A stretch of 22,411 bases of DNA from a virus. The number at the start of each line of letters is the position of its first letter. The stretch's first letter is position 1. The stretch lies in the IMG/VR virus record IMGVR_UViG_3300034418_006888, positions 1 to 22,411 of that record. One strand, written 5' to 3'. A model generated the notes under the pieces. It saw nothing but the letters and a program-made list of their open reading frames with translations, did not search any database and was not told where the DNA came from. This document shows positions 1 to 7,789 of this stretch, one piece after another. The position numbers were made by a program, and so were the translations under genes.

Positions 1-785
1 TATTTATATCAACTCCTATTGGTAGAGATAACTGGTTTTACGATTTATGGGAACAAGCAGAAGAGGCAGATAACTGGGAGAGATTTAGATTTGCTACTAC
101 TGACAATCCTATGATTGACCCAGAAGAAGTTGAAGCAGCTAGAAAAGAAGTTGGTTCTATTGTTTTTGCGCAAGAGTATTTAGCAGAGTTTGTTGACGCA
201 GGTCAAGGTATGTTAAAGCCAGAATGGATACATTACTTTGCTATGGTTCCAGACCAAGCAGGAAATCTAAAATGTATTGTTGACGGCTCAGAATATTATT
301 TAGCTAATTTAGAAAAGTTTGGAATTGTTGACTTAGCTACTACAACAAATAAAGACTCTGACTTTACTGTAATCACATCATTTGCAAGAACTCCAGACAA
401 CAGATTACTTGTTATTGATATGACTAGAGCAAAATTAGAAGGTCCAGACATTATTCCAGCGATAAAACGCGCAATGGATAAAAATAAGCTAAAATATGTA
501 GGTATAGAACGCCAAGGTTTTCAGACCACGATAATCCAGATGGCGCAACGAGCTGGTATTCGTGTCAAAAATCTTAAGACGGATAAAGACAAAGTTACGC
601 GCGCACTTCCTTTATCTGCTCGCATGGAAGCGGGTGATGTATATTTATTACGAGATACACATTGGCTACCAGAGGTGGAGAGAGAAATTATGACCTTTCC
701 TGCTGGAGCTCATGATGATATTATCGACACCCTAGCCTATGGCGTACAAATGTTGCAAGAACAAAGAAGCTGGAGCGCGTATTAA
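1..785 (+). CDS. Phage terminase large subunit, C-terminal part (5' end outside window)
   Basis: This is the ATP-driven DNA-packaging motor and headful/cos nuclease that docks on the portal. The frame is open from base 3, well before the first ATG at 111, and reads FISTPIGRDNWFYDLW near the start. That string is typical of the end of the terminase ATPase domain, so the gene is cut by the window edge and 111 is not its true start. The RNase H-like nuclease domain follows: a catalytic Asp in GIVDLA (codon at 330), a central GIERQGF segment, and the C-terminal His-Asp-Asp motif (codons 711-719), which normally binds the catalytic metals. The gene ends at TAA 783-785, and the A of that stop is the first base of the portal ATG. 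The Walker A and B motifs lie outside the window. Identification is firm from motifs and neighbours; the packaging type (cos or pac) cannot be told. Confidence 0.95.
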   Translation, partial: FISTPIGRDNWFYDLWEQAEEADNWERFRFATTDNPMIDPEEVEAARKEVGSIVFAQEYLAEFVDAGQGMLKPEWIHYFAMVPDQAGNLKCIVDGSEYYLANLEKFGIVDLATTTNKDSDFTVITSFARTPDNRLLVIDMTRAKLEGPDIIPAIKRAMDKNKLKYVGIERQGFQTTIIQMAQRAGIRVKNLKTDKDKVTRALPLSARMEAGDVYLLRDTHWLPEVEREIMTFPAGAHDDIIDTLAYGVQMLQEQRSWSAY

Positions 786-3604
786 TGGCTGAAGAGAAGT
801 CAAGATTTTCAAAAGCGTTAGATTGGTTGAATGCACCAACTGACGCAAGAATTAGAAGAGAAGCAAATCAAAAAGGTTTAATTGTAAACCAATCAGAGTA
901 TTCATATCTTAATCAAGCAGTTATGGGTTACAACACCCAATCTGGTTATTTTGACCACAAAACATTAGCAGAACTAGGTGACGGAACTGGAAACTCTGCT
1001 GTTATCGCATGTCTCAATGTATTGGCTACTGCATTTGCAGAACCGGGACTTTTAGTTGCTACTAGAAATAATGAAGGTGATTATGCACAAGATATGAATC
1101 ACGAATTAGCAAAACTATTCAGAAGACCTAATCCTTATATGACACAACAGTTGTTAGCAAACTATATTGTTACAGCTTTAAATGCAAACGGCGACGCTTT
1201 TATCTATAAAAACAGAAATGCTAGAGGCGTAGTTGTTGAGCTAGTCCCTCTTATGCCTCACTTGGTTGAAGCAAAAGGAAATGAGAATGAACTTATAACT
1301 CATTATAACTATCAACCACAAGGCGGTGTACAGGGGGAAGATTCTGTACGCATAGAAAAAGCAGATATGGTTCACTTACGCCAAAATGTTGACCCTAATA
1401 ATATGAGGCGTGGTCTTGCTCCACTTAGAGGCGTTCTAAGAGAGATAGCAGGAGACGAAGCAGCAGGACAATACACTGCGGCTTTATTACATAATATGGC
1501 GGTACCCGGAGTAATTCTCTCACCAAGAGATGACGCTATGGGTGGCCCAACGAGAGAAGAAGCTGAAGCTATTGCAGATATGTATAAGCAAAAGTTTGGT
1601 GGTAAGAACAGAGGTGCGCCTATGGTCTTATCCGGTGCTATGAATGTTGAAATAGTATCTTTCTCTCCAGACCAAATGAAGTTAGCTGAATTAAGAAGAA
1701 TCCCAGAAGAAAGAGTGTCAGCAGTTCTTGGCGTTCCAGCAGTTCTCGCCGGCCTCGGGGCTGGATTGGATTCGGCGACTTATTCGAATACAAAAGAACT
1801 TAGAGAGTTCTTTACAGAGTCAAAAATGGTCCCAATGTGGAACATGGTTGCGCAAGAACTGACTCATCAATTGTTACGACCAGAGTTCGGCGGAAATGAT
1901 AATCAATACGCAGAGTTTGATATCAGTAATGTTAGAGCACTAGCTGATGACAAAGACAATCTCTATAAACGCATGAATACTGCTGTTCAAGGAGGTTGGG
2001 TAACAATTGGCGAAGCAAGAAAAGTAGTTGGTTTAGAGGCTGATGATAGACATGATGTTTATTTAAGACCTCTTAACATGATTCAAGTTACAGAAGATGG
2101 TTCTCCACTTCTAAATGACCAACCTACTAATGAACCTGCACCGGCAAATAACAATGATGATGAAGAGCCTGCAACTCAAGATGACGAGAGTAAGTTAACT
2201 ACTATTGATTTACCGCCAGAAGTAGAAAGAGAAGATGTTGTTAAACCAACACCTACTTATCTTAATGAAGAAAAATATATTGCAGAAATGCCTAACGGTG
2301 CTTTCTGTGTTATAAGCCACGAAGATGGTGAAATAATAAAATGCTTTGATACAAGAGCAGAAGCAGAAAACTTTTTAAATAATAAAAAAGAACCAGCTGC
2401 TTTGATGAAAGATACTTACACAACTATTGAAGAAGCACAAGAGAGAGCTAAAGAATTAGGTTGTGAAGGTACACATTACATTGAAGTAGACGGAGATAAA
2501 TTTTATATGGCTTGCGCTACACATCAAGATTATTTAGACGCAGTCTACAAACCTAAAAAAGACGGAGATATAGAAGAACTTAAAGTATCCCTAGAAGAAG
2601 CAGAAGCAATGTACGAAAAAGGTGATAAATTACACAGTCCAGAAGAAAAAGCTCCAAAGAAAATAACTAACTTTCCAAAGAGTGGTGATAATCAAAAGAT
2701 AAGTTTATCTAACTCGCAACACTCACAGTTTCCAAGCTACGCGTATGTTAAAGATTTAAAAGAGAACTGGCCAGAGATTTGGAGAAGAGCAGGTACCGGC
2801 GGTAACCCTCCTACTTCATTTACTGGTAATGACGCTTTTAATAGATGGACAGCGTATAAAGGTGGAGATAGAAGCGAATCAGTTCTTAACTGGGTTAAGA
2901 GAAGAGAACGCTTTATGAATCGTCATAAGAAAAATAATAGACTTAACGGCATTATTGCAGTTATGAAGTGGGGCGGAGTAACAGCTGGTGGAGTTTCACA
3001 AATGAAGTCTGTTGTAAATGATTACAAAAAAGTTATTAGAGAGAGAAGAAAAAAATCTCTTGATATAGCAGAGGAATATTTATTAAAAGCAATATCTGAC
3101 CAAGCTAGAGCAGGTCTTACTAGAAAAGTAGAAGACCATAATAAAAATAATCCTACTCATAGAGCAACACTTCGTATGCTAATTGCGGTATATAACAGAG
3201 GAATAGGTGCTTATAGAACTAATCCGGGTTCAGTAAGAGGTAATGTGAGTTCAGCAGAGCAATGGGCAATGGCTAGAGTTAATGGCTTTTTAAGAGCATT
3301 GAGAACAGGTAAGTTCAGAAGAAAACCTTATGACCAAGACTTGTTGCCTAGCTCACATCCATTGTCATCAAAAAAATCTGGTAACAAAGCAGAATCAGTA
3401 AGAGTAGGTCAAGCTGTAAGCTGGTCAATCAACAAAGAACCAGACCCACCTTCAGTTGTGCATGGTATTGTAACATCAGTAAATGATGATGAAGCCACAA
3501 TGGAAGTATGGGCTAGATTAGAAAATGGCGACCATAAAAAGACTGATAGAAAAGTCACTATGCCAATTTCAAAGCTAAGAATAATATCAGACTTTAGACA
3601 ATAA
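785..3604 (+). CDS. HK97-family portal protein with a long multi-domain C-terminal extension
   Basis: The portal is the dodecameric ring at the capsid vertex through which DNA enters and leaves. Residues 1 to about 440 form a complete HK97-type portal, with NSAVIACLNVLA near the N-terminus and the IPEERVSAVLGVPAVLAG stretch typical of the family. Such portals are usually about 400-500 residues, but this frame continues to 939. After an acidic linker (about 440-490) come: a small domain with FCVISHEDGEIIKCFDT (about 493-534); a Cys/His module with GCEGTHYIEVDGDKFYMAC (about 542-585); a basic alpha-helical region with FPKSGDNQKISLSNSQ and DLKENWPEIW (about 630-753); a motif with RGIGAYRTNPGSV then EQWAMARVNGFL (about 793-840), reminiscent of the DUF5824 type; and a terminal beta-rich, possibly Tudor/SH3-like segment (about 873-936). 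GGAG at 772-775 lies 9 nt before the ATG, which overlaps the terminase stop. Portal identity is firm; the extension's function is unknown. Confidence 0.93.
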   Translation: MAEEKSRFSKALDWLNAPTDARIRREANQKGLIVNQSEYSYLNQAVMGYNTQSGYFDHKTLAELGDGTGNSAVIACLNVLATAFAEPGLLVATRNNEGDYAQDMNHELAKLFRRPNPYMTQQLLANYIVTALNANGDAFIYKNRNARGVVVELVPLMPHLVEAKGNENELITHYNYQPQGGVQGEDSVRIEKADMVHLRQNVDPNNMRRGLAPLRGVLREIAGDEAAGQYTAALLHNMAVPGVILSPRDDAMGGPTREEAEAIADMYKQKFGGKNRGAPMVLSGAMNVEIVSFSPDQMKLAELRRIPEERVSAVLGVPAVLAGLGAGLDSATYSNTKELREFFTESKMVPMWNMVAQELTHQLLRPEFGGNDNQYAEFDISNVRALADDKDNLYKRMNTAVQGGWVTIGEARKVVGLEADDRHDVYLRPLNMIQVTEDGSPLLNDQPTNEPAPANNNDDEEPATQDDESKLTTIDLPPEVEREDVVKPTPTYLNEEKYIAEMPNGAFCVISHEDGEIIKCFDTRAEAENFLNNKKEPAALMKDTYTTIEEAQERAKELGCEGTHYIEVDGDKFYMACATHQDYLDAVYKPKKDGDIEELKVSLEEAEAMYEKGDKLHSPEEKAPKKITNFPKSGDNQKISLSNSQHSQFPSYAYVKDLKENWPEIWRRAGTGGNPPTSFTGNDAFNRWTAYKGGDRSESVLNWVKRRERFMNRHKKNNRLNGIIAVMKWGGVTAGGVSQMKSVVNDYKKVIRERRKKSLDIAEEYLLKAISDQARAGLTRKVEDHNKNNPTHRATLRMLIAVYNRGIGAYRTNPGSVRGNVSSAEQWAMARVNGFLRALRTGKFRRKPYDQDLLPSSHPLSSKKSGNKAESVRVGQAVSWSINKEPDPPSVVHGIVTSVNDDEATMEVWARLENGDHKKTDRKVTMPISKLRIISDFRQ

Positions 3605-3629
3605 AAAACTAAAATCCGAAATCGTATCA

Positions 3630-3671
3630 TATAATAGTTAAAACGCACATCTGAATAATCTATTGTACAAT
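3630..3671 (+). promoter_or_regulatory. Candidate promoter region before the prohead protease
   Basis: The 84-bp gap after the portal gene holds a consensus -10 hexamer TATAAT at 3630-3635 and a second element TTGTACAAT at 3663-3671, which lies inside a perfect 10-bp palindrome ATTGTACAAT (3662-3671). The second element ends 17 nt before the protease ATG. Neither has a good TTGACA-type -35 box. The second resembles TTGTATAAT at 7125 and TTGTAAAAT at 9189. This is a sequence-pattern inference only; AT-rich DNA produces such hexamers easily. Confidence 0.3.
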
Positions 3672-3688
3672 TTAAGATTGAAGGATGT

Positions 3689-4870
3689 ATGAATAACGAA
3701 TCTAAAAATATCGACATAGAGTTAAAAGATGACTCTGGTCAAGTAGAAGCAGTTTTCAGTATATTCAATTCCCTTGACAGTGATGGGGATGTTGTTATGC
3801 CGGGAGCTGTCAAATCGGGTTTTAAAAATAACCAAGTTCCAATGGTATGGTCTCACAAATGGGATATGCCTATTGGAAAAGGAACAATTGCTCAAGACGA
3901 TGATAAAGCAGTGTTTAAAGGTGAGTTCTTTATGGACACCGAGTCTGGTAAAGAAGCTTACAACCTAGTTAAGAATATGGGCGATATGCAACAATGGTCA
4001 TTCGGCTATAAAGTTAACGATTCAGATTTTGGTAAGGCAAACGACAAAGGTGGCGAAGAAACTAACGCTAGATACCTTAAAGACCTTACTGTATACGAAG
4101 TCTCTCCAGTACTAGTTGGTGCAAACCAAGACACATACACATTAGCTATTAAATCAAACACAGAGTTGTTGAAAGAAATAACTGATGTTAAAGGTGATGA
4201 AAAAGAATCATCTGGATGTGGAGACAATTGTGGTTGCAATCAAAAAAGTTACGGAGATGATGAAGAAGAAATGAAATCTTGTAAGTATCACGACGGTGGT
4301 CCTTGCATGAAGATGGAGGATGATAAAAAAGAAATGAAGAGTGAAGAAGATTTAGAAGTTTCACAGGAAGACAGCAAGTCTTTCTCTGAAGAAGTCATAG
4401 ATGTGCTTGCTGCATTAGATGACTTAGTAGCCCGAGCAAAAGCAATTGCTATGCTTCGTGGTGAAGATGGTAGGAAATTAGGCGTAAAAGCCACCGAAGC
4501 ACTTCGTGCAGTCGCAGACGACTTGAACGACGCTTGGACCGAAATTGATGAGTTCATCGGAAATGTCGGAACTGAGGGTGCTTTGGAGTTAGAAGTAGAA
4601 GAAGAACTTGTGGAAGATGAACAAGCTGAAACAGAAGAGGTAGCTGAGGCTTCAACTGATACTATTGATGTTGAAACTGAAGTCGAAGAAGTTACTGAGG
4701 AAGAAGCACCAGCAGAGGAACCTGCTGTTGAAGAACCGGAAGATGAAGCTGCTGAAGAAGAAACTCCAGAAGATAACACTGATTCCTCTGACGAAGAATT
4801 TGATGCTGAGTGGGTAAGGGCACAGGAATTAATTGCTGAGTCCTTAATAGAAGAAATAGAAGAAGTATAA
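3689..4870 (+). CDS. HK97-family prohead protease with acidic scaffold-like C-terminus
   Basis: This is the serine protease packaged in the procapsid that trims the capsid protein's N-terminal arm and itself. The protease domain fills about residues 5-160. The likely catalytic His is H56 in WSHKWDMPIGK and the likely Ser is S104 in QQWSFGYKV; an acidic third position (E137) sits in LTVYEVSPVLVGANQ, all in the family's usual order. Family members are commonly about 200 residues, but this one has 393. The extra half has a cysteine cluster (C177, C181, C183, C198, C206, including CGDNCGC and CKYHDGGPC), then a predicted helical segment (about 232-290) and a strongly Glu-rich tail. The tail may act as an internal scaffold or a protease-release segment; that is inference. 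AAGGA at 3681-3685 is a close Shine-Dalgarno for ATG 3689. The capsid gene follows after 27 bp. Confidence 0.92.
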   Translation: MNNESKNIDIELKDDSGQVEAVFSIFNSLDSDGDVVMPGAVKSGFKNNQVPMVWSHKWDMPIGKGTIAQDDDKAVFKGEFFMDTESGKEAYNLVKNMGDMQQWSFGYKVNDSDFGKANDKGGEETNARYLKDLTVYEVSPVLVGANQDTYTLAIKSNTELLKEITDVKGDEKESSGCGDNCGCNQKSYGDDEEEMKSCKYHDGGPCMKMEDDKKEMKSEEDLEVSQEDSKSFSEEVIDVLAALDDLVARAKAIAMLRGEDGRKLGVKATEALRAVADDLNDAWTEIDEFIGNVGTEGALELEVEEELVEDEQAETEEVAEASTDTIDVETEVEEVTEEEAPAEEPAVEEPEDEAAEEETPEDNTDSSDEEFDAEWVRAQELIAESLIEEIEEV

Positions 4871-4897
4871 GCAATTATAGATTGGAGAAATCTAAGA

Positions 4898-6139
4898 ATG
4901 AGTAATCAAAACGAACTCATGGACAAAATTGCTGCTAAAAGAGCAGAATTAAAATCTGTTTTTGAATCCGCTGAAGACGGCAAGTACTCCGCTGAACAAA
5001 AAGAGGAAATCAAGTCAAGAAATGACGAACTTGCTGAATTAGTAGAAGACCTTTCCATTGAGAAGAAAAAACTTCAAAATGAGAAAGCTCTTGATGAAGA
5101 TTCAAAGCCAGTTGCAGAAATGCCACTAGCTTCAAACGAAGCAGAAGTTAAAACTGTTGGGCAGCTCTTTACAGAGTCCGATGCTTACAAAAATTATGTA
5201 AGCGGTGGAGTTAAAGGTATTGACTCAAAAATTGAGACAAAAACAACTTTAACTACCACAGGTTATCCACCAGAGGTCTTAAGACAACCTGGAATTTTGG
5301 AAACCGCTCTTAGGGACCCAAACGCTGTTATATCATTATTTGATGTAATCAACACAGACCAAAATGCATTCAGCTATTTGGAAGAAACAACCTTCACAAA
5401 TAACGCAGCTGAAGCAGCAGAAGGTTCTGCAGTTGGTGAAGCAGCTTTGGCTTTCACAGAGCAAACAGAAGCAATCCGTAAAATGGGTATTTTCATCCCA
5501 GTTACAGATGAATTATTAGCAGATGAATCTGGTATTCAAGGTTACTTGAACAGCAGACTTCAAACAATGATTCGTTTAAGATTGGACAGCCAACTCCTTA
5601 GTGGTGATGGTACTGCTCCAAACCTTGAAGGTATCTTAGATGCTGGTAAAGCTTCAGTCGGTTCTACTGACTTTAGCTCTTACGCTGGTACACTCGGAAA
5701 AATTGGTGCTATTTATGGTGCTATTACCGACATCAGAGTAAACGCTTTCACTGAGCCAGACGCAATCATCATGCACCCAAATGACTGGAATGACATTGTC
5801 ACATCAGTTGGTGCTGATTTCGCTGGAACTTCATCCGCTGGATATACAGAAAAGTCACCACTTTTCGTAGCAGCAGGTGGAATGGGCGCTGGTCCTTCAG
5901 CTCAAATCTGGGGACTAAAAGTCGTTCCTACAACCGCAATTGCCGCAGGAACAGTTCTTGTTGGTAAATTCGGTGGTGGTGAAGCAGCTAATGTTGTAAT
6001 GAGACAAGGTATCGAACTTGCTGTAACTGACAGCCATTCTGATTTCTTTATTAAGAATCAATTGGCCATCAGAGCTACAATGAGAGTCGGTTTCCCTGTT
6101 TACAGAGAAGCAGCTTTCCATAAACTAACAAATATGTAA
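4898..6139 (+). CDS. Major capsid protein, HK97 fold
   Basis: This is the main shell subunit of the phage head. The first 80 or so residues are charged, Glu/Lys-rich and helical (coiled-coil-like), as in the HK97 delta/scaffold arm that the upstream protease removes. The body begins around the LFTESDAYKNYV stretch (about residue 90). It carries family features: VISLFDVINTDQNAFSYLEET early in the mature part, MGIFIPVTDELLAD in the spine/E-loop region, MHPNDWNDI in the P/A-domain region and a C-terminal AIRATMRVGFPVYREAAFHKL. At 413 residues it has the usual length for a capsid protein that still carries its scaffold arm. GGAG at 4884-4887 is well spaced before ATG 4898. A strong terminator follows the stop, so this gene may end a transcription unit rich in head proteins. 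Confidence 0.95.
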   Translation: MSNQNELMDKIAAKRAELKSVFESAEDGKYSAEQKEEIKSRNDELAELVEDLSIEKKKLQNEKALDEDSKPVAEMPLASNEAEVKTVGQLFTESDAYKNYVSGGVKGIDSKIETKTTLTTTGYPPEVLRQPGILETALRDPNAVISLFDVINTDQNAFSYLEETTFTNNAAEAAEGSAVGEAALAFTEQTEAIRKMGIFIPVTDELLADESGIQGYLNSRLQTMIRLRLDSQLLSGDGTAPNLEGILDAGKASVGSTDFSSYAGTLGKIGAIYGAITDIRVNAFTEPDAIIMHPNDWNDIVTSVGADFAGTSSAGYTEKSPLFVAAGGMGAGPSAQIWGLKVVPTTAIAAGTVLVGKFGGGEAANVVMRQGIELAVTDSHSDFFIKNQLAIRATMRVGFPVYREAAFHKLTNM

Positions 6140-6159
6140 TATTCGTTAGTAAACGATTT

Positions 6160-6194
6160 GAAGAGAGCCGGGTAAAACCGGCTTTCTTCTTTTT
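6160..6194 (+). terminator. Intrinsic terminator after the major capsid gene
   Basis: Bases 6160-6171 and 6178-6189 form a 12-bp stem around a 6-nt loop (GTAAAA). The only imperfection is one G-T wobble, and the core is the GC-rich AGCCGG/CCGGCT. Five T residues follow at 6190-6194. This is a standard Rho-independent terminator for the + strand, placed 20 bp after the capsid stop codon and 21 bp before the next ATG. Confidence 0.88.
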
Positions 6195-6200
6195 ATAGAG

Positions 6201-6206
6201 TAAAAT
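6201..6206 (+). promoter_or_regulatory. Candidate -10 element just after the terminator
   Basis: TAAAAT at 6201-6206 lies between the capsid terminator and ATG 6216, with 9 nt to the start codon. No Shine-Dalgarno is visible in front of 6216. If this is a -10 box, transcription would start near or at the ATG, giving a nearly leaderless mRNA. No clear -35 box is seen, as its expected position falls in the terminator stem. Inference from position and the same arrangement at 9204 and 11393. Confidence 0.3.
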
Positions 6207-6215
6207 GATTTTATT

Positions 6216-6476
6216 ATGTCAGATATATTTAAACCAGAGAAGACAATTTGGAAAATGAAGGACGGTTCGTTCTTCGAAGGCTCACTAGCAGAACTACCTA
6301 AATCTGGTGCTTCTAAAATTGCGCAAGCAGGAAAAGAAGTATCTAAGAAATGGTTAAAAGAGCAAGGTTGGAAAGATGCTTCTGAAAAGAAAGCTCCAGC
6401 TAAAAAAGATGCTCCTAAGAAAAAAGCTGCTAAAAAAGTCGAAACCAAAGCTGTCAAACCATCCGAAGATAAATAA
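6216..6476 (+). CDS. Small basic protein with histone-H1-like Lys/Ala tail
   Basis: This is an 86-residue protein of unknown function. Its N-terminal half (MSDIFKPEKTIWKMKDGSFF onward to about residue 52) looks like a small folded domain. The C-terminal half is almost only Lys, Ala, Pro and Glu, with KKAPAKKDAPKKKAAKK repeats similar in composition to the tail of histone H1 and of bacterial H1-like proteins. It sits between the major capsid protein and the head-tail adaptor. A minor head protein or DNA-contacting protein is therefore plausible, but this is not shown. No Shine-Dalgarno precedes the ATG; see the -10-like element at 6201. It is real by codon structure, tight fit between terminator and next gene, and coherent low-complexity composition. 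Confidence 0.75.
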   Translation: MSDIFKPEKTIWKMKDGSFFEGSLAELPKSGASKIAQAGKEVSKKWLKEQGWKDASEKKAPAKKDAPKKKAAKKVETKAVKPSEDK

Positions 6477-6487
6477 AGGAGTCCTAA

Positions 6488-7132
6488 ATGGCTCTTTGTA
6501 GCGTTAGTGATGTAGAGCAATTCCTGCAGATAGATTTAAACTCTACTGTAGAAGCTTCCGTCACAAATACTTTCATACCCTATGTTGATGCTGCTATTAA
6601 GCGTTATTTAGGTCATGATGTTGAACAAGCAACTTATACAGAAACTTTTGATGGCAATGAACAACAAGATATATTTTTAAGACATGTTCCAATTGCTTCT
6701 ATTACATCTGTTACTGAAGATGGTAATACACTTACACAAGGTAATGAAAACGATTATGTTTACTATGACAACGGAAGACTTAGAAGAATCGGTATTCGTT
6801 GGTCCGGTATTAAATTCAAAAATATATCTGTAACTTATGTTGGTGGATACCAATCTGCTGACATTCCAGAACAAATAAAATTTAGTTCAGCTAGAGCATC
6901 TGCAAGATTGTTAATGACATCATTGCAGATATCAGCAAAATCAGACACAGGTGAAGTCTCATCTCACTTAGCAGATAACACCTCTGTCACAAATTTTGAT
7001 GTTGCTTTAACTGAAAGAATAGGTGATTATGATGTTGCATTTGGAGATGTAATTGTACAAAACTTAACACCTGTTCTTACTAATGCAGAGATGATGATGC
7101 TTCAACCTTTTAGAAGCAGATTCTTTGTATAA
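6488..7132 (+). CDS. Head-tail connector (adaptor) protein, HK97 gp6-like
   Basis: This protein of the ring that binds under the portal forms the first layer of the neck. The 214-residue product starts with SVSDVEQFLQID and a helix ending IPYVDAAIKRYLGH, the usual opening of gp6/phiE125 gp8-like adaptors. A beta-rich middle follows (TETFDGNEQQDIFLRHVPI, ITSVTEDGN, YVYYDNGRLRRIG, ISVTYVGGY), and then IPEQIKFSSARASARLL, where these proteins have the helix that packs on the portal. The length is typical or slightly long. AAGGAG at about 6476-6481 gives a strong Shine-Dalgarno for ATG 6488. In HK97-like phages the next gene is the stopper; here a three-gene cassette is interposed. Confidence 0.88.
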   Translation: MALCSVSDVEQFLQIDLNSTVEASVTNTFIPYVDAAIKRYLGHDVEQATYTETFDGNEQQDIFLRHVPIASITSVTEDGNTLTQGNENDYVYYDNGRLRRIGIRWSGIKFKNISVTYVGGYQSADIPEQIKFSSARASARLLMTSLQISAKSDTGEVSSHLADNTSVTNFDVALTERIGDYDVAFGDVIVQNLTPVLTNAEMMMLQPFRSRFFV

Positions 7133-7133
7133 T
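7125..7133 (+). promoter_or_regulatory. Candidate promoter before the HTH/zinc-ribbon cassette
   Basis: TTGTATAAT at 7125-7133 contains a consensus -10 hexamer (7128-7133) and overlaps the stop of the adaptor gene. It ends 17 nt before ATG 7151, the same distance as TTGTACAAT before the protease gene. No convincing -35 box lies upstream. If active, it would let the three-gene cassette be transcribed separately from the head genes. Low confidence: pattern only. Confidence 0.3.
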
Positions 7134-7150
7134 TAAATAAAAGGGAAGAT

Positions 7151-7789
7151 ATGGTACACAGAAAAGCTCCATCTTTGGAGGAAGCAACTGAATTATTTTT
7201 GCAAGACCCAGATAAAATGCTGCAAGAGTGGGCAGATGAATGGGGTGTTACTCATGAAAGAGTTCGTCAATTAAGAATACAATCTGGAGTTCCTCAACGC
7301 GGTGCATATAATGAAGAAGTTGCCGAAGCTATTTTAGATATTATTAGAACTGGCCGTGGTGGTCTTACAACACCAAGAACTTACGAAGACCAACCAATTG
7401 GTTATGAAAGATTTTCAACATGGATAGATGAAGAAGAAGGTTTAGCAGATAAAGTAGCTCAAGCACAAAAAGATGCCTCTAAAATGTTAACTGACCCTGT
7501 AGAGAAAGAATGTAGATATTGTCGTGAATGGAAACCTGTAGAAGAATTTAAAAAAACACAAAAATATCAAGACGGTTATACAAAATTTTGTAAAGAATGT
7601 TTAAAGCATTTAAAAGAGAACGCACCAGAAGAAGGTGAAAGATTAAAGAATTGTATATCTTGTAAATCAGAAAAATCAGTTAAAGAATTTTCAACAAATC
7701 CAAATTCAGCTGACGGTTTAAAATTGTTTTGTAAAGAGTGTCATAAAAAACAAAAAAGAAAGATTAGAAGAAGAAATGCCAAGATATGA
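7151..7789 (+). CDS. Putative DNA-binding protein: HTH domain plus two zinc ribbons
   Basis: The function is not known; the architecture is that of a regulator or DNA-binding factor. Residues about 22-50 (EWADEWGVTHERVRQLRIQS) look like a sigma-70 region-4-type helix-turn-helix, with a second helical segment at about 54-110. Two copies of a cysteine module follow: C121-C124/C147-C150 and C168-C171/C194-C197. Both have CxxC pairs separated by exactly 22 residues, a conserved Phe, and a DG dipeptide before the second pair. This C..C-F-DG-C..C pattern is also seen beside phage HNH/endonuclease VII domains, but no HNH nuclease residues are present here. The C-terminus is very basic (KKQKRKIRRRNAK). 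AGGGAAG at 7141-7147 is the Shine-Dalgarno. The 3' end overlaps the next gene by 14 bp. Confidence 0.75.
   Translation: MVHRKAPSLEEATELFLQDPDKMLQEWADEWGVTHERVRQLRIQSGVPQRGAYNEEVAEAILDIIRTGRGGLTTPRTYEDQPIGYERFSTWIDEEEGLADKVAQAQKDASKMLTDPVEKECRYCREWKPVEEFKKTQKYQDGYTKFCKECLKHLKENAPEEGERLKNCISCKSEKSVKEFSTNPNSADGLKLFCKECHKKQKRKIRRRNAKI

Noticed and set aside
3409-3717. Minus-strand open frame across the portal-protease gap
   Set aside because: It is antisense to the portal C-terminus, has no recognisable product, and covers a gap that instead carries + strand promoter and ribosome-binding elements.
4288-4779. Long minus-strand open frame with Ser/Ala-rich product
   Set aside because: It is the antisense of the Glu-rich tail of the prohead protease (GAA/GAG repeats read as Ser/Leu/Phe codons) and has no start signal or independent support.
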